A DNA stretch of 50,243 nt, from the NCBI RefSeq assembly GCF_900115655.1, contig NZ_FOXF01000013.1:1-50243 (forward strand), in the 5' to 3' direction. This stretch comes from Ruminobacter amylophilus (GTDB lineage Bacteria > Pseudomonadota > Gammaproteobacteria > Enterobacterales > Succinivibrionaceae). Position numbers and translations under genes: made by a program. The notes under the pieces are model-generated. The model saw only the letters and a list, made by a program, of their open reading frames with translations, had not been told where the DNA came from and ran no database searches. Shown here one piece after another: positions 18,696-28,106 of this stretch. The number at the start of each line of letters is the position of its first letter. The first letter of the stretch is position 1.

Positions 18696-18941
18696 ACGAC
18701 AAAACCTTAAAAAAAACAAAAACAAAGCTGCAAACAGGCACAGCCATTTAACTGTCATGCATTATACCACAACAGAAATAATGACTTACTCAACTTTCCC
18801 ACATGATTTTGAGTGGAAAAACATAGCGCAACCTTAATCCATGCGGTTTAGGTGTTTTTTAAAAACATGTATTGATTCGCTTTATGTACAGCTTGTTTGT
18901 GACAAAAAATCAAAAAATTTGATCTGATTTATACTTTCATA

Positions 18942-19285
18942 TCACTCTTGCTTTATGCCGTTATAACCGGCATTTTTAATTCCCTTTGTTACCATGTTTC
19001 TCTTAGTATAGAAAGGCATAACCTCAGCCTTATCAGGCATTTTCCATATAAAAGCCTTTTTGGTGGCTCTGTTTCCTCCAGCGTTGTTTCTTTTGATATC
19101 AAGGGTCTTGTGTCTTCTGTAGAAATCAGCGATTATTCTGTTTCGCTTTTCCATTATTTCGCTACCCTTACCTTCAAAACATAATGCCGGCGTAACGTAG
19201 CATATACCACTGTGGCGATGCTCTTTATTATACCAGTCGTAGTAGCCCTTACACCACACACGGGCATGTTCGATGACAAGATTAA
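18942..19285 (-). pseudogene. remnant of an IS3-type transposase (OrfB C terminus)
   Basis: About 105-115 codons on the reverse strand match the tail of an IS3-family OrfB: VIEHARVWCKGYYDWYN then KEHRHSGICYVTPALCF, the segment that follows the catalytic Glu, and then a basic tail. The catalytic core is missing because the frame ends at the junction with the truncated oxidoreductase near 19275. No terminal repeat was found. It differs in sequence from the IS3 copy at 9.7 kb, so it is a separate element. Confidence 0.75.
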
Positions 19286-20124
19286 ATGTTAAGACGGTAA
19301 TATTCGGGAAGGGAGATATCGGTCACCTTACAGATCCGAAGGTTGCGGCCTCCGCACTGAATGCCATAAAGGAACGCGTGTTCATCGTGCCTTACGGTCG
19401 ATTCACCACCATGGAACAGACCGATGATTCCGTCGTAATATACTACCTTGACGAAACAGATCACGAATGCTACCTGAAGGTGGACTATGTTCTCTGTGCT
19501 ACCGGAAGAATACCGAATCTGGATGAGCTGCAGCTTGAAACTGCCGGCATTCAGCTTAACTCCCTCAATCAGGCATACTGTGACGAGGAAACTCTTCGGA
19601 CCAGCGTTCCGCACATTTTTATTGCGGGTGACACCACCTCATCCACGAGAAGCAACCTGCAGAAGGCCCTGTACCAGGGAAAGATTGCGGGAGCAAATGC
19701 CGCAACATATCCTAGACTGTATCAGACCTGCAACATGCCGCATCAGGACATAACCTTCACGGATCCGGAAATCACCGTTACCGGTCTGTCATTTGAGGAA
19801 GTAAAGCAGCGTGCAAGAACAGGACATAAATTCATACTTGGTGAAAGCTCAACTGCAGACAACACCACTTCCGTGATAAAGGGATACAGACACGGTCTGG
19901 TTCATGTATACTTTGATCGTGAAACCCAGCTGCTTCTGGGTGCGGAAATCTGCGCTCCTTATGCACAGCAGATGTCGCAGTTCATTTACGGAGCCCTGTA
20001 CAACAGACAGACTCTGGATGACCTCATAGGATACAACTTCTACCACCCATCCGCTTTTGAAATGCTCACGGAAGCCTTTGAGGATGCAAAGAAGAGTTTT
20101 AAGTTGCTGGGGCCCGTAGCCTAG
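19273..20124 (+). pseudogene. 5'-truncated dihydrolipoamide dehydrogenase-like gene
   Basis: The 283 codons correspond to the C-terminal two thirds of a class I flavin disulfide reductase. Visible are the end of the NAD domain (RLNVKTVIFGKG), the second FAD contact YVLCATGRIPN (about 75), HIFIAGDTTS (about 115) and the dimer interface ending with NFYHPSAFEMLTEAFEDA, where the His-x-x-x-x-Glu active-site pair appears as HPSAFE. The first 180-200 residues, with the FAD-binding GxGxxG and the redox Cys pair, are missing; the frame instead runs into an IS3 remnant. It cannot be an active enzyme. Codons are rich in third-position G and C, like the T6SS genes to the right and unlike the genes to the left. 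Confidence 0.82.
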
Positions 20125-20197
20125 ATCGTATCATCTTCCCGCCTCATCTTTTCTCCGCAGGCCGGCTAACCTCCATGCTCAAAATGGATTTAAATAA

Positions 20198-20226
20198 TAA
20201 AACGGTCACAATGACTGACCGTTTTA
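20198..20226. terminator. terminator after the truncated reductase
   Basis: A perfect 11-bp stem, TAAAACGGTCA with TGACCGTTTTA, with a 7-base loop. A/T runs on both arms allow use in both directions. Confidence 0.85.
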
Positions 20227-20491
20227 TGCTGCCGTACTGCCTCATTCCCCTGCATCCGCACGCTCTGGCTGACACTCCCGGCGGTGTCAGTAGGTTTTAC
20301 CGAAAAAGCGTTCCTTTCTCATAATCATCAAAGAATCCACAGCTCCGCAACCCACGGCCCGGCAACAATCACGACTTCCCCATAACCTTTTAAAAACATC
20401 ACACTTCTCACTTTTGAATAATATTTATTTTCTGTTTTTTGAAATGAGAAACATGTCACTAATACCCGTATGATTTCGTGTAACATGTAAA

Positions 20492-20515
20492 TTGGCCTTA
20501 TAAGTGAACGGCCAA
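20492..20515 (+). promoter_or_regulatory. inverted repeat before tssA
   Basis: TTGGCC (20492-20497) and GGCCAA (20510-20515), 12 bp apart, lie 41 bp before the tssA start. Placement and symmetry suit an operator for a dimeric regulator or a leader hairpin; no regulator gene in the window can be tied to it. Confidence 0.35.
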
Positions 20516-20555
20516 CAGAATCAATACACTTAGCAATATTTTAAAGAAACGGAAA

Positions 20556-21623
20556 ATGGATTTACCAAGCACAGAATCCCTGCTTACCCCTCTTCCCGAT
20601 AATGACACCGGCGAGAATCTGGAATACGATTCCGCGTATCTGCAGATGGAAGAACTTGCTCTTGCCGTTCCGCCAACTGAAATCGGCGACAGCGTAAGCG
20701 AAGGAAAAGAACCTGACTACAGGTCTCTCATAAAGAACACCATTGAGCTCTGGAATAGAACCAGGGATCTGCGTGTTGCGGCTTATCACACCCTGGCCGC
20801 CTTCTGTCTTAACGGACTTGAAGGCATGAAGCAGGGCCTTTCAATGATAAATTATCTGTGCGGTTCTTTATGGGATAAATGCTATCCCGAACTGGATCCT
20901 GACGATGACAACGATCCTACCGAAAGAATCAACATTCTGAGCATGCTCTCCCCAAAGACAGGAAGCTACAACGACCCTATTGATTTCATCGGTCAGTTCC
21001 GCAGACACAGAATATGCGACGAACTGCCCTACACCCTGAGAGACGTTCTCATTGCTCAGGGGATTATCACGGCGGAAGCAAAAACTGATTTTTCACTGAT
21101 GGTGTCCGAATTCAGAAACCTACCGCGTGACATTATTGCACAGAAATCCGCACTGCTTGGTGAAATAAAAGAGCTCCTTGAAAACATCAGAAACAGCATT
21201 AACACCAAAACTGGAGACTCTGCACTGCTTAACTTCGAAGCCCTTGATCGGGAAATCGGGCACATGAACAGGTTTCTTGACACCCTGCTCCCTGAAGAAA
21301 ATACCGCAAATGAAGATACTGCAGTTCCCGTCACGGCAGACACGTCCCAGCAGGGAAATGCCGGAGCATCCAAGACGGCATGCGGGGTAACGAATCTCAG
21401 TACCGTCATCATTACTAACAGAAATGATGCTCTGATGATGGTAAAGAAAAGCGCCGAATATTTCCGCAAAGCTGAACCTTCAAGCCCGTTGCCGTACCTT
21501 CTGGACAGGGTCCTGAAAATGTCCGACATGAATTTTATCGAGATTCTCACTGAAATCGACAAGGGAGCACTCGAAAAGGTTCGTGAACAGCTTGGAGTTC
21601 CAGAGCAGAATCAGGAATATTAA
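20556..21623 (+). CDS. tssA: T6SS protein TssA
   Basis: Cap or baseplate-associated protein that helps start and guide sheath and tube growth. The 355 residues begin with an ImpA N-terminal domain (GENLEYDSAYLQMEELAL, then EPDYRSLIKNTIELWNRTRD and the DLRVAAY stretch). They end with a short conserved C-terminal block containing EYFRKAEPSSPLPYLL and FIEIL. A variable acidic linker sits near residues 245-280. This is a short TssA type. It is the first T6SS gene, 81 bp before tssB, and a small hairpin lies in that gap. Confidence 0.9.
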   Translation: MDLPSTESLLTPLPDNDTGENLEYDSAYLQMEELALAVPPTEIGDSVSEGKEPDYRSLIKNTIELWNRTRDLRVAAYHTLAAFCLNGLEGMKQGLSMINYLCGSLWDKCYPELDPDDDNDPTERINILSMLSPKTGSYNDPIDFIGQFRRHRICDELPYTLRDVLIAQGIITAEAKTDFSLMVSEFRNLPRDIIAQKSALLGEIKELLENIRNSINTKTGDSALLNFEALDREIGHMNRFLDTLLPEENTANEDTAVPVTADTSQQGNAGASKTACGVTNLSTVIITNRNDALMMVKKSAEYFRKAEPSSPLPYLLDRVLKMSDMNFIEILTEIDKGALEKVREQLGVPEQNQEY

Positions 21624-21664
21624 TACGGGATTATCAAAAACGTTTTTAAAAATTGTTACCAGTA

Positions 21665-21681
21665 GTTCATTCACGATGAAC
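21665..21681 (+). promoter_or_regulatory. small hairpin in the tssB leader
   Basis: GTTCAT (21665-21670) and ATGAAC (21676-21681) form a 6-bp stem with a 5-base loop, just before the AGGAG site of tssB. It shares the GTTCA/TGAAC arms with a hairpin before hcp. Confidence 0.3.
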
Positions 21682-21704
21682 AGTAGAACGAGGAGATTTT
21701 AACA

Positions 21705-22223
21705 ATGGCAATTACAAATTCTCAAAAGTTTGTGGGCAAGAACCGCGCCCCTCGCGTTCAGGTTGAATATGATGTCGAACTCTACGGCTCAGAGAAAAAG
21801 GTAAACCTTCCTTTCGTAATGGGAGTCATGTCAGATCTTTCCGGAAAACCGGCAGAACCGCTTCCAAACGTGGAAGAACGAAACTTTCAGGAATTCAACG
21901 CCGAGAACTTTGATGACCGTTTAAAGAGCATCAAGCCGAGAGTGGCTTTCTCAGTACCCAACACCCTTACCGGTGAAGGCAACATTGCCGTGGACATTAC
22001 CTTTGAAAGCATGGATGACTTCTCTCCGGACAAGGTAGCCGAAAAGGTAGAAGGACTCAAGCAGCTTCTCGAAGCCCGCAAACAGCTTTCCAACCTCTTA
22101 AGCTACATGGACGGCAAGACCGGTGCGGAGGAACTCATTGCCAAGCTTCTGAAGGATCCCGCACTGCTTCAGGCACTTGCCAAGGAAGCAAAACCGGCAG
22201 ACGAAGAAAACAAGGCTGAATAA
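21705..22223 (+). CDS. tssB: T6SS sheath small subunit TssB
   Basis: Together with TssC it forms the contractile sheath around the Hcp tube. The 172 residues are the normal length. Recognisable are RVQVEYDVELYG, the LPFVMGVMSDLSG core, RNFQEFN, and the C-terminal helical LLSYMDGKTGAEELI segment. AGGAG lies well placed before the ATG. It is 11 bp upstream of tssC, which has its own strong AAGGAGG, so the two are made together. Codons are biased toward C-ending forms, which suggests high expression. Confidence 0.97.
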   Translation: MAITNSQKFVGKNRAPRVQVEYDVELYGSEKKVNLPFVMGVMSDLSGKPAEPLPNVEERNFQEFNAENFDDRLKSIKPRVAFSVPNTLTGEGNIAVDITFESMDDFSPDKVAEKVEGLKQLLEARKQLSNLLSYMDGKTGAEELIAKLLKDPALLQALAKEAKPADEENKAE

Positions 22224-22234
22224 GGAGGAAAAAC

Positions 22235-23725
22235 ATGAGCGAAGTTGAAAAATCAGCAGAACAGGGACAGGCTGCTTCAGGTATTGAATTTTCTGAATTT
22301 GACCAGCTTCTTGAACAGGAATTCAAGCCAAAGTCAGCAGAAGCCAAGACCGCAGTGCAGAGTGCCGTACAGACCCTTGTCGGTCAGGCTCTCGAGAATG
22401 CCAATATCGTCAGTGACGATGCAATCAAGACAATTGAAAGCATCATCACCGAGCTGGATAAGAAGCTCAGCACCCAGGTTAACGAAATCATTCACCACAA
22501 GGATTTCACCAGTATGGAAAGTGCGTGGAGAGGCGTATCCTATCTTGTCAACAATACAAACACCAACGAATCAATGAAGATTCGCGTGATGAACATCAGC
22601 AAGAAAGAACTGCTCAAGACCCTGAAAAAATTCAAGGGCACCTCCTGGGATCAGAGCCCTATCTTCAAAAAGATCTATGAAGACGAATACGGCACCGCCG
22701 GCGGTGAACCTTTCGGTGCACTCATCGGTGACTACTACTTCAACCAGACCGGTCCGGACATTGAACTGTTAAAGGGGATCTCCCAGATCGCCGCCGCTGC
22801 CCATGCTCCCTTCATCAGCGCCGCAGATCCTTCAATCATGAACCTTGACAGCTGGCAGGATCTTTCAAAGCCCCGTGACATCAGCAAGGTGTTCTCGACC
22901 CCTGAATACGCGGCATGGAGATCATTCAGAGAATCTGATGACAGCCGTTATGTTGTTCTGACACTTCCACGCGTACTTTCACGTGCTCCTTACGGTGAAA
23001 CAACCAATCCGGTTGAAGGCTTCAACTACAACGAAGACACCAACCTCGGAGATTCACAGAACTATAACTGGATGAATGCCGCATATGCAATGGGCGTCAA
23101 CATCAACCGTTCGTTTACCGACTACGGCTGGTGTGCACACATCCGCGGCGTTGAGTCCGGCGGTGTTGTTGAATCACTTCCTACCCACACATTCCCTACC
23201 GATGACGGCGGCATGATTATGAAGTGCCCTACCGAAATCGCAATTACGGATCGTCGCGAAGCCGAACTGTCAAAGAACGGTTTCCTGCCTCTGTGTTACT
23301 GGAAGAACACCGACTATGCGGTATTCCTCGGTGGCCAGACCGTGAACAAGCCACAGGAATATGACAACCCGGACGCAACCGCGAACGCAAATCTGTCGGC
23401 AAGACTTCCTTATATTTTTGCCACCTCACGCTTTGCCCACTACCTCAAGTGCATCGTAAGAGACAAGATTGGCTCATTCAAGGAACGAGCCGACATGGAA
23501 CAATGGCTGTCCAACTGGATTTCAAACTACGTAACATCCGATCCTAACGCTTCCGAAGAGGTAAAAGCCAAATACCCTCTTGCCGAAGCCAAGGTTGTGG
23601 TTGAAGACGTGGAAGGTAATCCGGGATACTACAATGCCAAATTCTATTTAAGACCGCACTACCAGCTTGAAGGTCTCACCACATCATTGAGACTTACCAC
23701 CAAGATCCCTAGTGCAGGCAAATAG
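22235..23725 (+). CDS. tssC: T6SS sheath large subunit TssC
   Basis: Large sheath subunit that pairs with TssB. The 496 residues contain the full VipB/ImpC body: AWRGVSYLV, RVMNISKKELLKTLKKF, QSPIFKKIYEDEYGTAGGEP, LLKGISQIAAAAHAPFI and the C-terminal YQLEGLTTSLRL. The N terminus contains EFDQLLEQEFKPKSAEA (about residues 18-34), which resembles the VipB helix recognised by ClpV, so this copy should be the one recycled by TssH. It closes the tssABC unit and is followed by a strong terminator. A second, divergent copy is at 28107-29645. Confidence 0.97.
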   Translation: MSEVEKSAEQGQAASGIEFSEFDQLLEQEFKPKSAEAKTAVQSAVQTLVGQALENANIVSDDAIKTIESIITELDKKLSTQVNEIIHHKDFTSMESAWRGVSYLVNNTNTNESMKIRVMNISKKELLKTLKKFKGTSWDQSPIFKKIYEDEYGTAGGEPFGALIGDYYFNQTGPDIELLKGISQIAAAAHAPFISAADPSIMNLDSWQDLSKPRDISKVFSTPEYAAWRSFRESDDSRYVVLTLPRVLSRAPYGETTNPVEGFNYNEDTNLGDSQNYNWMNAAYAMGVNINRSFTDYGWCAHIRGVESGGVVESLPTHTFPTDDGGMIMKCPTEIAITDRREAELSKNGFLPLCYWKNTDYAVFLGGQTVNKPQEYDNPDATANANLSARLPYIFATSRFAHYLKCIVRDKIGSFKERADMEQWLSNWISNYVTSDPNASEEVKAKYPLAEAKVVVEDVEGNPGYYNAKFYLRPHYQLEGLTTSLRLTTKIPSAGK

Positions 23726-23753
23726 GTCATAGTCCTGCATCACGCCATGTGAT

Positions 23754-23787
23754 AATTGCGCGAAGCTGACATATGCTTCGCGCAATT
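23754..23787 (+). terminator. terminator after tssC
   Basis: A perfect 13-bp stem (AATTGCGCGAAGC with its complement), 8-base loop, followed by TATTTTT. It separates tssABC from hcp. Confidence 0.9.
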
Positions 23788-24217
23788 TATTTTTAAGGTA
23801 AAGCTCCCCTCCCCCCGTTTTCCATGAAATTATTTCATTCCGTTTCAAAAAGTCCTTCAACAGGAACTCAATTTGGGACAGTCACCCTCAAAAAGATGCT
23901 CTTTCATGACGATTTTTATCCAGTCATAATCTACCTGAAACCGTTGAAAAATAAGCATGTTAAGCTATTTTATTTATACTGATTTTTCGGTTAAGAATCA
24001 TACCAACTTTTCACCGTTTAATAACTAAATACAAAATATTGAAACGGCTTCACAACATGAAAATAAAAGGTGTGACCATGTTAAAAAACGAGATCAAATA
24101 TTTACCAACAATCCCTACCTTGTGCAAGAATTAAGCCATGAACGCGAAGGTTCAGCAATGAACCAAAGCTTTATTTTGTGATTTTAGTGTTTTAATTTTG
24201 AAAGCAGGAGTACTGTT
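23788..24217. other. long AT-rich leader of hcp
   Basis: About 430 bp without a supported gene. It must contain the hcp promoter, but no convincing paired -35/-10 or sigma-54 site was found. At 24149-24164 GGTTCA and TGAACC form a 6-bp stem with a GCAA loop (a GNRA-type tetraloop), 54 bp before the hcp start. A GCAGGAG ribosome site precedes the ATG. Confidence 0.5.
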
Positions 24218-24730
24218 ATGGCATCTGACTTTTTTATCAAACTCGATGGTATCGATGGTGAATCCAACGATAAGGCACACGCAAAGTGGATCGAAGTTGT
24301 TAACTTCAAGCACGGCTCTGCACAGAACGTAACCTCTGGCCGTACAACCGATGTTTCAGGCAGAGGCACCTTCACCCCGTTCAGCTTTACCCATGTTCTG
24401 GACAAGGCCACCCCTAAAATCCAGCAGTTCTGTATGAACGGTCAGAAGATCGCCAAGGTCAGCTTCCAGGTATGCCGTGCCATCGCAGGCGCTCAGGTAC
24501 CTGTATACGAAGTTACCCTTGAAAACTGCAAGATCGTTAAGGCAGAAGTTGTTTCAACCGCTCCGGGTTCAGCACCTGACGTCATCCTTCCTCCAGAAAA
24601 TTCCGCTTATCCTGTGGAAGTTGTTGACATCGTTGCCGGCAAGATCACCTGGAAGTTCACCGCAATCAAGCCTGACAACACCAAGGACGGCGCAGTTGAA
24701 GCTTCATTCAACCAGATAGAAAACGCCTAA
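24218..24730 (+). CDS. hcp: T6SS tube protein Hcp
   Basis: Forms hexameric rings stacked into the inner tube that is fired from the cell; small effectors may ride inside. The 170 residues have the Hcp1 pattern: FIKLDGIDGES at the start, TSGRTTDVSGRGTFTPFSF, then FQVCRAIAG, and a C-terminal ITWKFTAI strand. The protein is lone, with terminators on both sides and a long leader, so it can be made at a much higher level than the baseplate genes. Codon use is strongly biased to C-ending codons. Confidence 0.96.
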   Translation: MASDFFIKLDGIDGESNDKAHAKWIEVVNFKHGSAQNVTSGRTTDVSGRGTFTPFSFTHVLDKATPKIQQFCMNGQKIAKVSFQVCRAIAGAQVPVYEVTLENCKIVKAEVVSTAPGSAPDVILPPENSAYPVEVVDIVAGKITWKFTAIKPDNTKDGAVEASFNQIENA

Positions 24731-24775
24731 GTTTACACCTGCCGGCCGACACTCGGTTTTCAGGCAAACAGCATA

Positions 24776-24809
24776 AAAAAGGACGGATAATTTAAAATCC
24801 GTCCTTTTT
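24776..24809. terminator. terminator after hcp
   Basis: A perfect 13-bp stem (AAAAAGGACGGAT with its complement), 8-base loop, A and T tracts on the two arms. The following 24810-25048 is AT-rich, has no gene, and should hold the tssH promoter. Confidence 0.92.
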
Positions 24810-25048
24810 ACGCGTTTATGCATATTTATTATCGTTCTCCAAATATTTTTGACTAATACGTCAATTACCTTCGTCAAAACAATATAAACATTTGAAACTG
24901 TTGAACTGATCGCGGTTTAAATACCCCGTTATTCGTTACCATAGTATCAGGTCAGCATCTCTCAGAAGATTGGATGATCCGCCGGCCCCATGACGGCATA
25001 CAGGCGCTTAACGTCCAATCCCTGAATAAATCAAAGGGGATTCTTCTT

Positions 25049-27766
25049 ATGATAAAACTAAAGAAAAAACAGTTATTCTCAAAGCTGTCAAACGTGGCAT
25101 ACAGGGCACTCGAAAGTGCCACCACCCTCTGCAAAACCAGAGGAAATCCTTACGTTGACATAGCCCATTACATTAACCAGATACTATTAAGCGAACCCAA
25201 CGATCTCCACGAGATCATTAAATACTTCAACATAGACGAGGCCAGACTATCAAACGATCTTACCAAAACACTGGATCTTCTGCCTCGCGGTGCCAGTTCA
25301 ATATCGGGATTCTCACCTCTTGTGGAAACAGCCATTCAGGAAGCATGGATGGCGGCATCCATAGTATACTGCTCAGGAGCCATCCGTACCGGACACATCA
25401 TTCTGGCCCTTAAGCTTAATCCAGACCTTGCCCGCAGGCTTCATGAAATAAGCGGCGAGTTCATTAAGATGAACGGAGATCTCCTGCAGGAAAAGTTTTC
25501 AGAAATAGTCAGTGACTCAGCCGAAGCAGGTCACGTCAATACGGTGTCTGATGCCGGTACCGGGCAGGTGGCATCCGTAATGTCAGATCCGTCTCTCGGC
25601 AAGGGAGAAGCTCTTAAACTCTACACTACCGACATGACGGCACTTGCAAAGGAAGGCAAAATCGACAACATCGTCGGAAGAGACGAGGAAATCCGTAAAA
25701 TGCTGGACGTACTGCTCCGTCGCCGTCAGAACAACCCAATACTTACAGGGGAAGCCGGCGTAGGTAAAACAGCCGTAGTCGAAGGCTTTGCCGTGCGACT
25801 GGCAAGAGGAGAAGTACCTGACTGCCTAAAAGGTACCGTACTCCGTTCCCTTGACCTGGGACTGCTTCAGGCAGGCGCATCCATGAAGGGGGAATTTGAA
25901 AACAGACTGAAACAGGTAATAGAAGAAGTCAAAGCCTCTGACACACCGATTATCCTCTTCATTGACGAAGCCCATACCCTTATAGGTGCCGGAGGCACGG
26001 CCGGTCAGAATGACGCGGCAAACCTCCTTAAACCGGCACTTGCGAGGGGCGAACTGAGGTGCATCGCCGCCACCACATATCGCGAATACGTAAAATACTT
26101 CGAAAAGGATCCTGCACTTACCAGACGCTTTGAAAATATTCTGGTACAGGAACCGGATGACGAAAAGGCCTTCAGAATGCTCCGCAACATGACGGGCTTT
26201 CTCGAAAAATACCACGGGGTTCGTATTCTTGACGAAGCCGTTAAAGCCACCGTTACCCTGTCCCGCCGCTATATTCCGACAAGACAGCTTCCTGACAAAG
26301 GAGTAAGCATTCTTGACACGGCGTGCGCCAAGGTAGCGCTCTCCCAAAGTACGATACCTGCCGAAATCGAATTCACCGGCCGCAGGCTTGAGGCTCTGAA
26401 GCTCGAAAAGGACATTCTCACAAAGGAACATCGCGAAGGTTTTAACAGAGAAGAACAGATTGCGGAAGTTTCCGCTTCAATTGAAAAAAGCGAAGCGCAT
26501 CTCAAAGAACTTAACGAACGCTTTGAGCTGATTAAAAAGAAGTCAGCTGAATACATCGGACTCAGAACAAAACTTGTCTCAGACAGTTCATCATGTGCCG
26601 ATGCGGGGGCTGACGGCACCATTACTGAATCAGAAGCATCAAATGCTCAGACTCCCGATAAGGGTATAATCTCCGATGAGGACAGAAAGAAGCTGCAGAG
26701 CACCCGTTGCGAACTCAACGAGCTTCAGGGCGACAGTCCGATGATCCTTCCGGAAGTCGATGAACAGGCCGTAAGTACGGTTATTTCGGAATGGACGGGC
26801 ATTCCTTTAGGCCGCATGGTGAAGGATGAAATCACCTCCGTGCTTAATCTTGGCAACTACATGAAGGAGAGGGTCATCGGTCAGGATCAGGGAATTGACC
26901 TCATAGCCAAGCGCATCCTCACGGCTCGGGCATCACTTGCCGATCCGAACAAGCCGATTGCGGTAATAATGCTTGCCGGTCCTTCAGGCGTGGGTAAGAC
27001 CGAAACAGCACTCGCGCTTGCGGAACAGCTGTACGGAACCGAAAACAATCTGGTTACGATTAACATGAGTGAATTTCAGGAAGCCCACACCGTGTCAACC
27101 CTTAAAGGTGCCCCTCCGGGATACGTGGGTTACGGCGAAGGAGGTGTGCTTACGGAGGCCGTAAGACGTCGTCCGTACAGTGTGGTGCTTCTTGACGAAA
27201 TAGAAAAAGCCCACAGGGACGTTCATGAGATCTTCTTCCAGGTCTTTGACAAGGGGCAGATGGAAGACGGCTCAGGAAGACTCATTAACTTCCGCAACAC
27301 CGTCATCATTCTCACCACCAACGTGGGTGATGAAACCATCATGGAGCTTTCCGCTGACGAGAACAATCTGCCTGATACCATGACGCTTGCAAACGCCATA
27401 AAGGATGACATGATGAAGGTATTCCCGGCAGCACTCCTTGGCCGCATAACCATCGTGCCTTACTATCCTCTCGGGAAGGCAGCCACCAACAGAATCATTG
27501 ATCTCAAGCTCAACAAGATCAGGAAACGCGTCATGGAAGGATATCATGCGGAACTCACCTGCACGCAGGCTCTGCGTGATGAAATCATCCGCCGCTGTGA
27601 TAACGCGGCCTCAGGTGCACGCCTCATCGATGCCGTGATAAGCAACGATCTGCTTCCGGACATCAGTGAAAAATTCCTGGAGGTAACCATGGAGGGTAAA
27701 GAACTTGCGTCAGTAAAGGCTGACGCGGCCGACGGAAAGTTCGTGTTTGAATTTACCGAAAAGTAA
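25049..27766 (+). CDS. tssH: T6SS sheath-recycling AAA+ ATPase TssH (ClpV)
   Basis: Disassembles contracted TssBC sheath. I chose the ATG at 25049 (905 residues) because AAAGGGG lies 9 bases before it and the N terminus then matches ClpV ([16 protein letters not shown]). An in-frame ATG 25 codons upstream lacks a ribosome site. Two AAA+ modules are complete: Walker [14 protein letters not shown] (about 234) with Walker [10 protein letters not shown] (about 304), and Walker [12 protein letters not shown] (about 644) with Walker [12 protein letters not shown] (about 713). The middle domain carries an extra acidic, Ser-rich insert near residues 495-535. It stands alone between two terminators. 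Confidence 0.95.
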   Translation: MIKLKKKQLFSKLSNVAYRALESATTLCKTRGNPYVDIAHYINQILLSEPNDLHEIIKYFNIDEARLSNDLTKTLDLLPRGASSISGFSPLVETAIQEAWMAASIVYCSGAIRTGHIILALKLNPDLARRLHEISGEFIKMNGDLLQEKFSEIVSDSAEAGHVNTVSDAGTGQVASVMSDPSLGKGEALKLYTTDMTALAKEGKIDNIVGRDEEIRKMLDVLLRRRQNNPILTGEAGVGKTAVVEGFAVRLARGEVPDCLKGTVLRSLDLGLLQAGASMKGEFENRLKQVIEEVKASDTPIILFIDEAHTLIGAGGTAGQNDAANLLKPALARGELRCIAATTYREYVKYFEKDPALTRRFENILVQEPDDEKAFRMLRNMTGFLEKYHGVRILDEAVKATVTLSRRYIPTRQLPDKGVSILDTACAKVALSQSTIPAEIEFTGRRLEALKLEKDILTKEHREGFNREEQIAEVSASIEKSEAHLKELNERFELIKKKSAEYIGLRTKLVSDSSSCADAGADGTITESEASNAQTPDKGIISDEDRKKLQSTRCELNELQGDSPMILPEVDEQAVSTVISEWTGIPLGRMVKDEITSVLNLGNYMKERVIGQDQGIDLIAKRILTARASLADPNKPIAVIMLAGPSGVGKTETALALAEQLYGTENNLVTINMSEFQEAHTVSTLKGAPPGYVGYGEGGVLTEAVRRRPYSVVLLDEIEKAHRDVHEIFFQVFDKGQMEDGSGRLINFRNTVIILTTNVGDETIMELSADENNLPDTMTLANAIKDDMMKVFPAALLGRITIVPYYPLGKAATNRIIDLKLNKIRKRVMEGYHAELTCTQALRDEIIRRCDNAASGARLIDAVISNDLLPDISEKFLEVTMEGKELASVKADAADGKFVFEFTEK

Positions 27767-27798
27767 GACAGACATGATCCTGCCTTAGCAGTTTCAGC

Positions 27799-27830
27799 GT
27801 GAAGCCGCGGGGTCTCCTCCGCGGCCTCAC
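27799..27830 (+). terminator. terminator after tssH
   Basis: A G+C-rich 12-bp stem with one mismatch (GTGAAGCCGCGG with CCGCGGCCTCAC), followed by TGTTTTTT. The rest of the gap up to 28106 is AT-rich. I see no gene in it apart from a doubtful 52-codon frame. Confidence 0.85.
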
Positions 27831-28106
27831 TGTTTTTTAGGGGCAAAAACTCCAACTCTATTTCAGGTATCACGGAAATTAAACGTCGCCGCATGTAAAT
27901 CAGTCACCATCGGCATTGTTTGAAATACAATAAACCTTAGATCTAACGCCAACCTTACCGATATTTAATTATTCTTAAGATGCAGACTTTTACGTTTATT
28001 CCGGAGCAGATCGGACGGTACCTTAAAAACCGTTTTTCAAAAAGCCAAAACCTCCGGAGGCAGAAAGAATACCGACCGGTAAGAAATGACAGCAGGGAAA
28101 CAGCTC

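Larger units (their letters stand above)
20125..20555. other. gap before the T6SS locus
   Basis: 431 bp with no gene that I can support. It holds the terminator at 20198-20226, a second 7-bp hairpin at 20269-20290 (CTGACAC with GTGTCAG, 8-base loop), and an AT-rich tract from about 20395 that should contain the tssA promoter. Confidence 0.6.

Noticed and set aside
18696-18758. Longer PpiB with an N-terminal signal anchor
   Set aside because: The extension has no cleavage site and no ribosome site; AAGG lies correctly before the ATG at 18695, which gives normal PpiB length.
24974-25048. Upstream ATG as the tssH start
   Set aside because: The added 25 residues do not resemble ClpV, and the strong AAAGGGG site serves the ATG at 25049.
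25826-26431. Reverse-strand frame of 201 codons within tssH
   Set aside because: It lies opposite the first ATPase module, has no recognisable domain, and is explained by codon bias on the coding strand.
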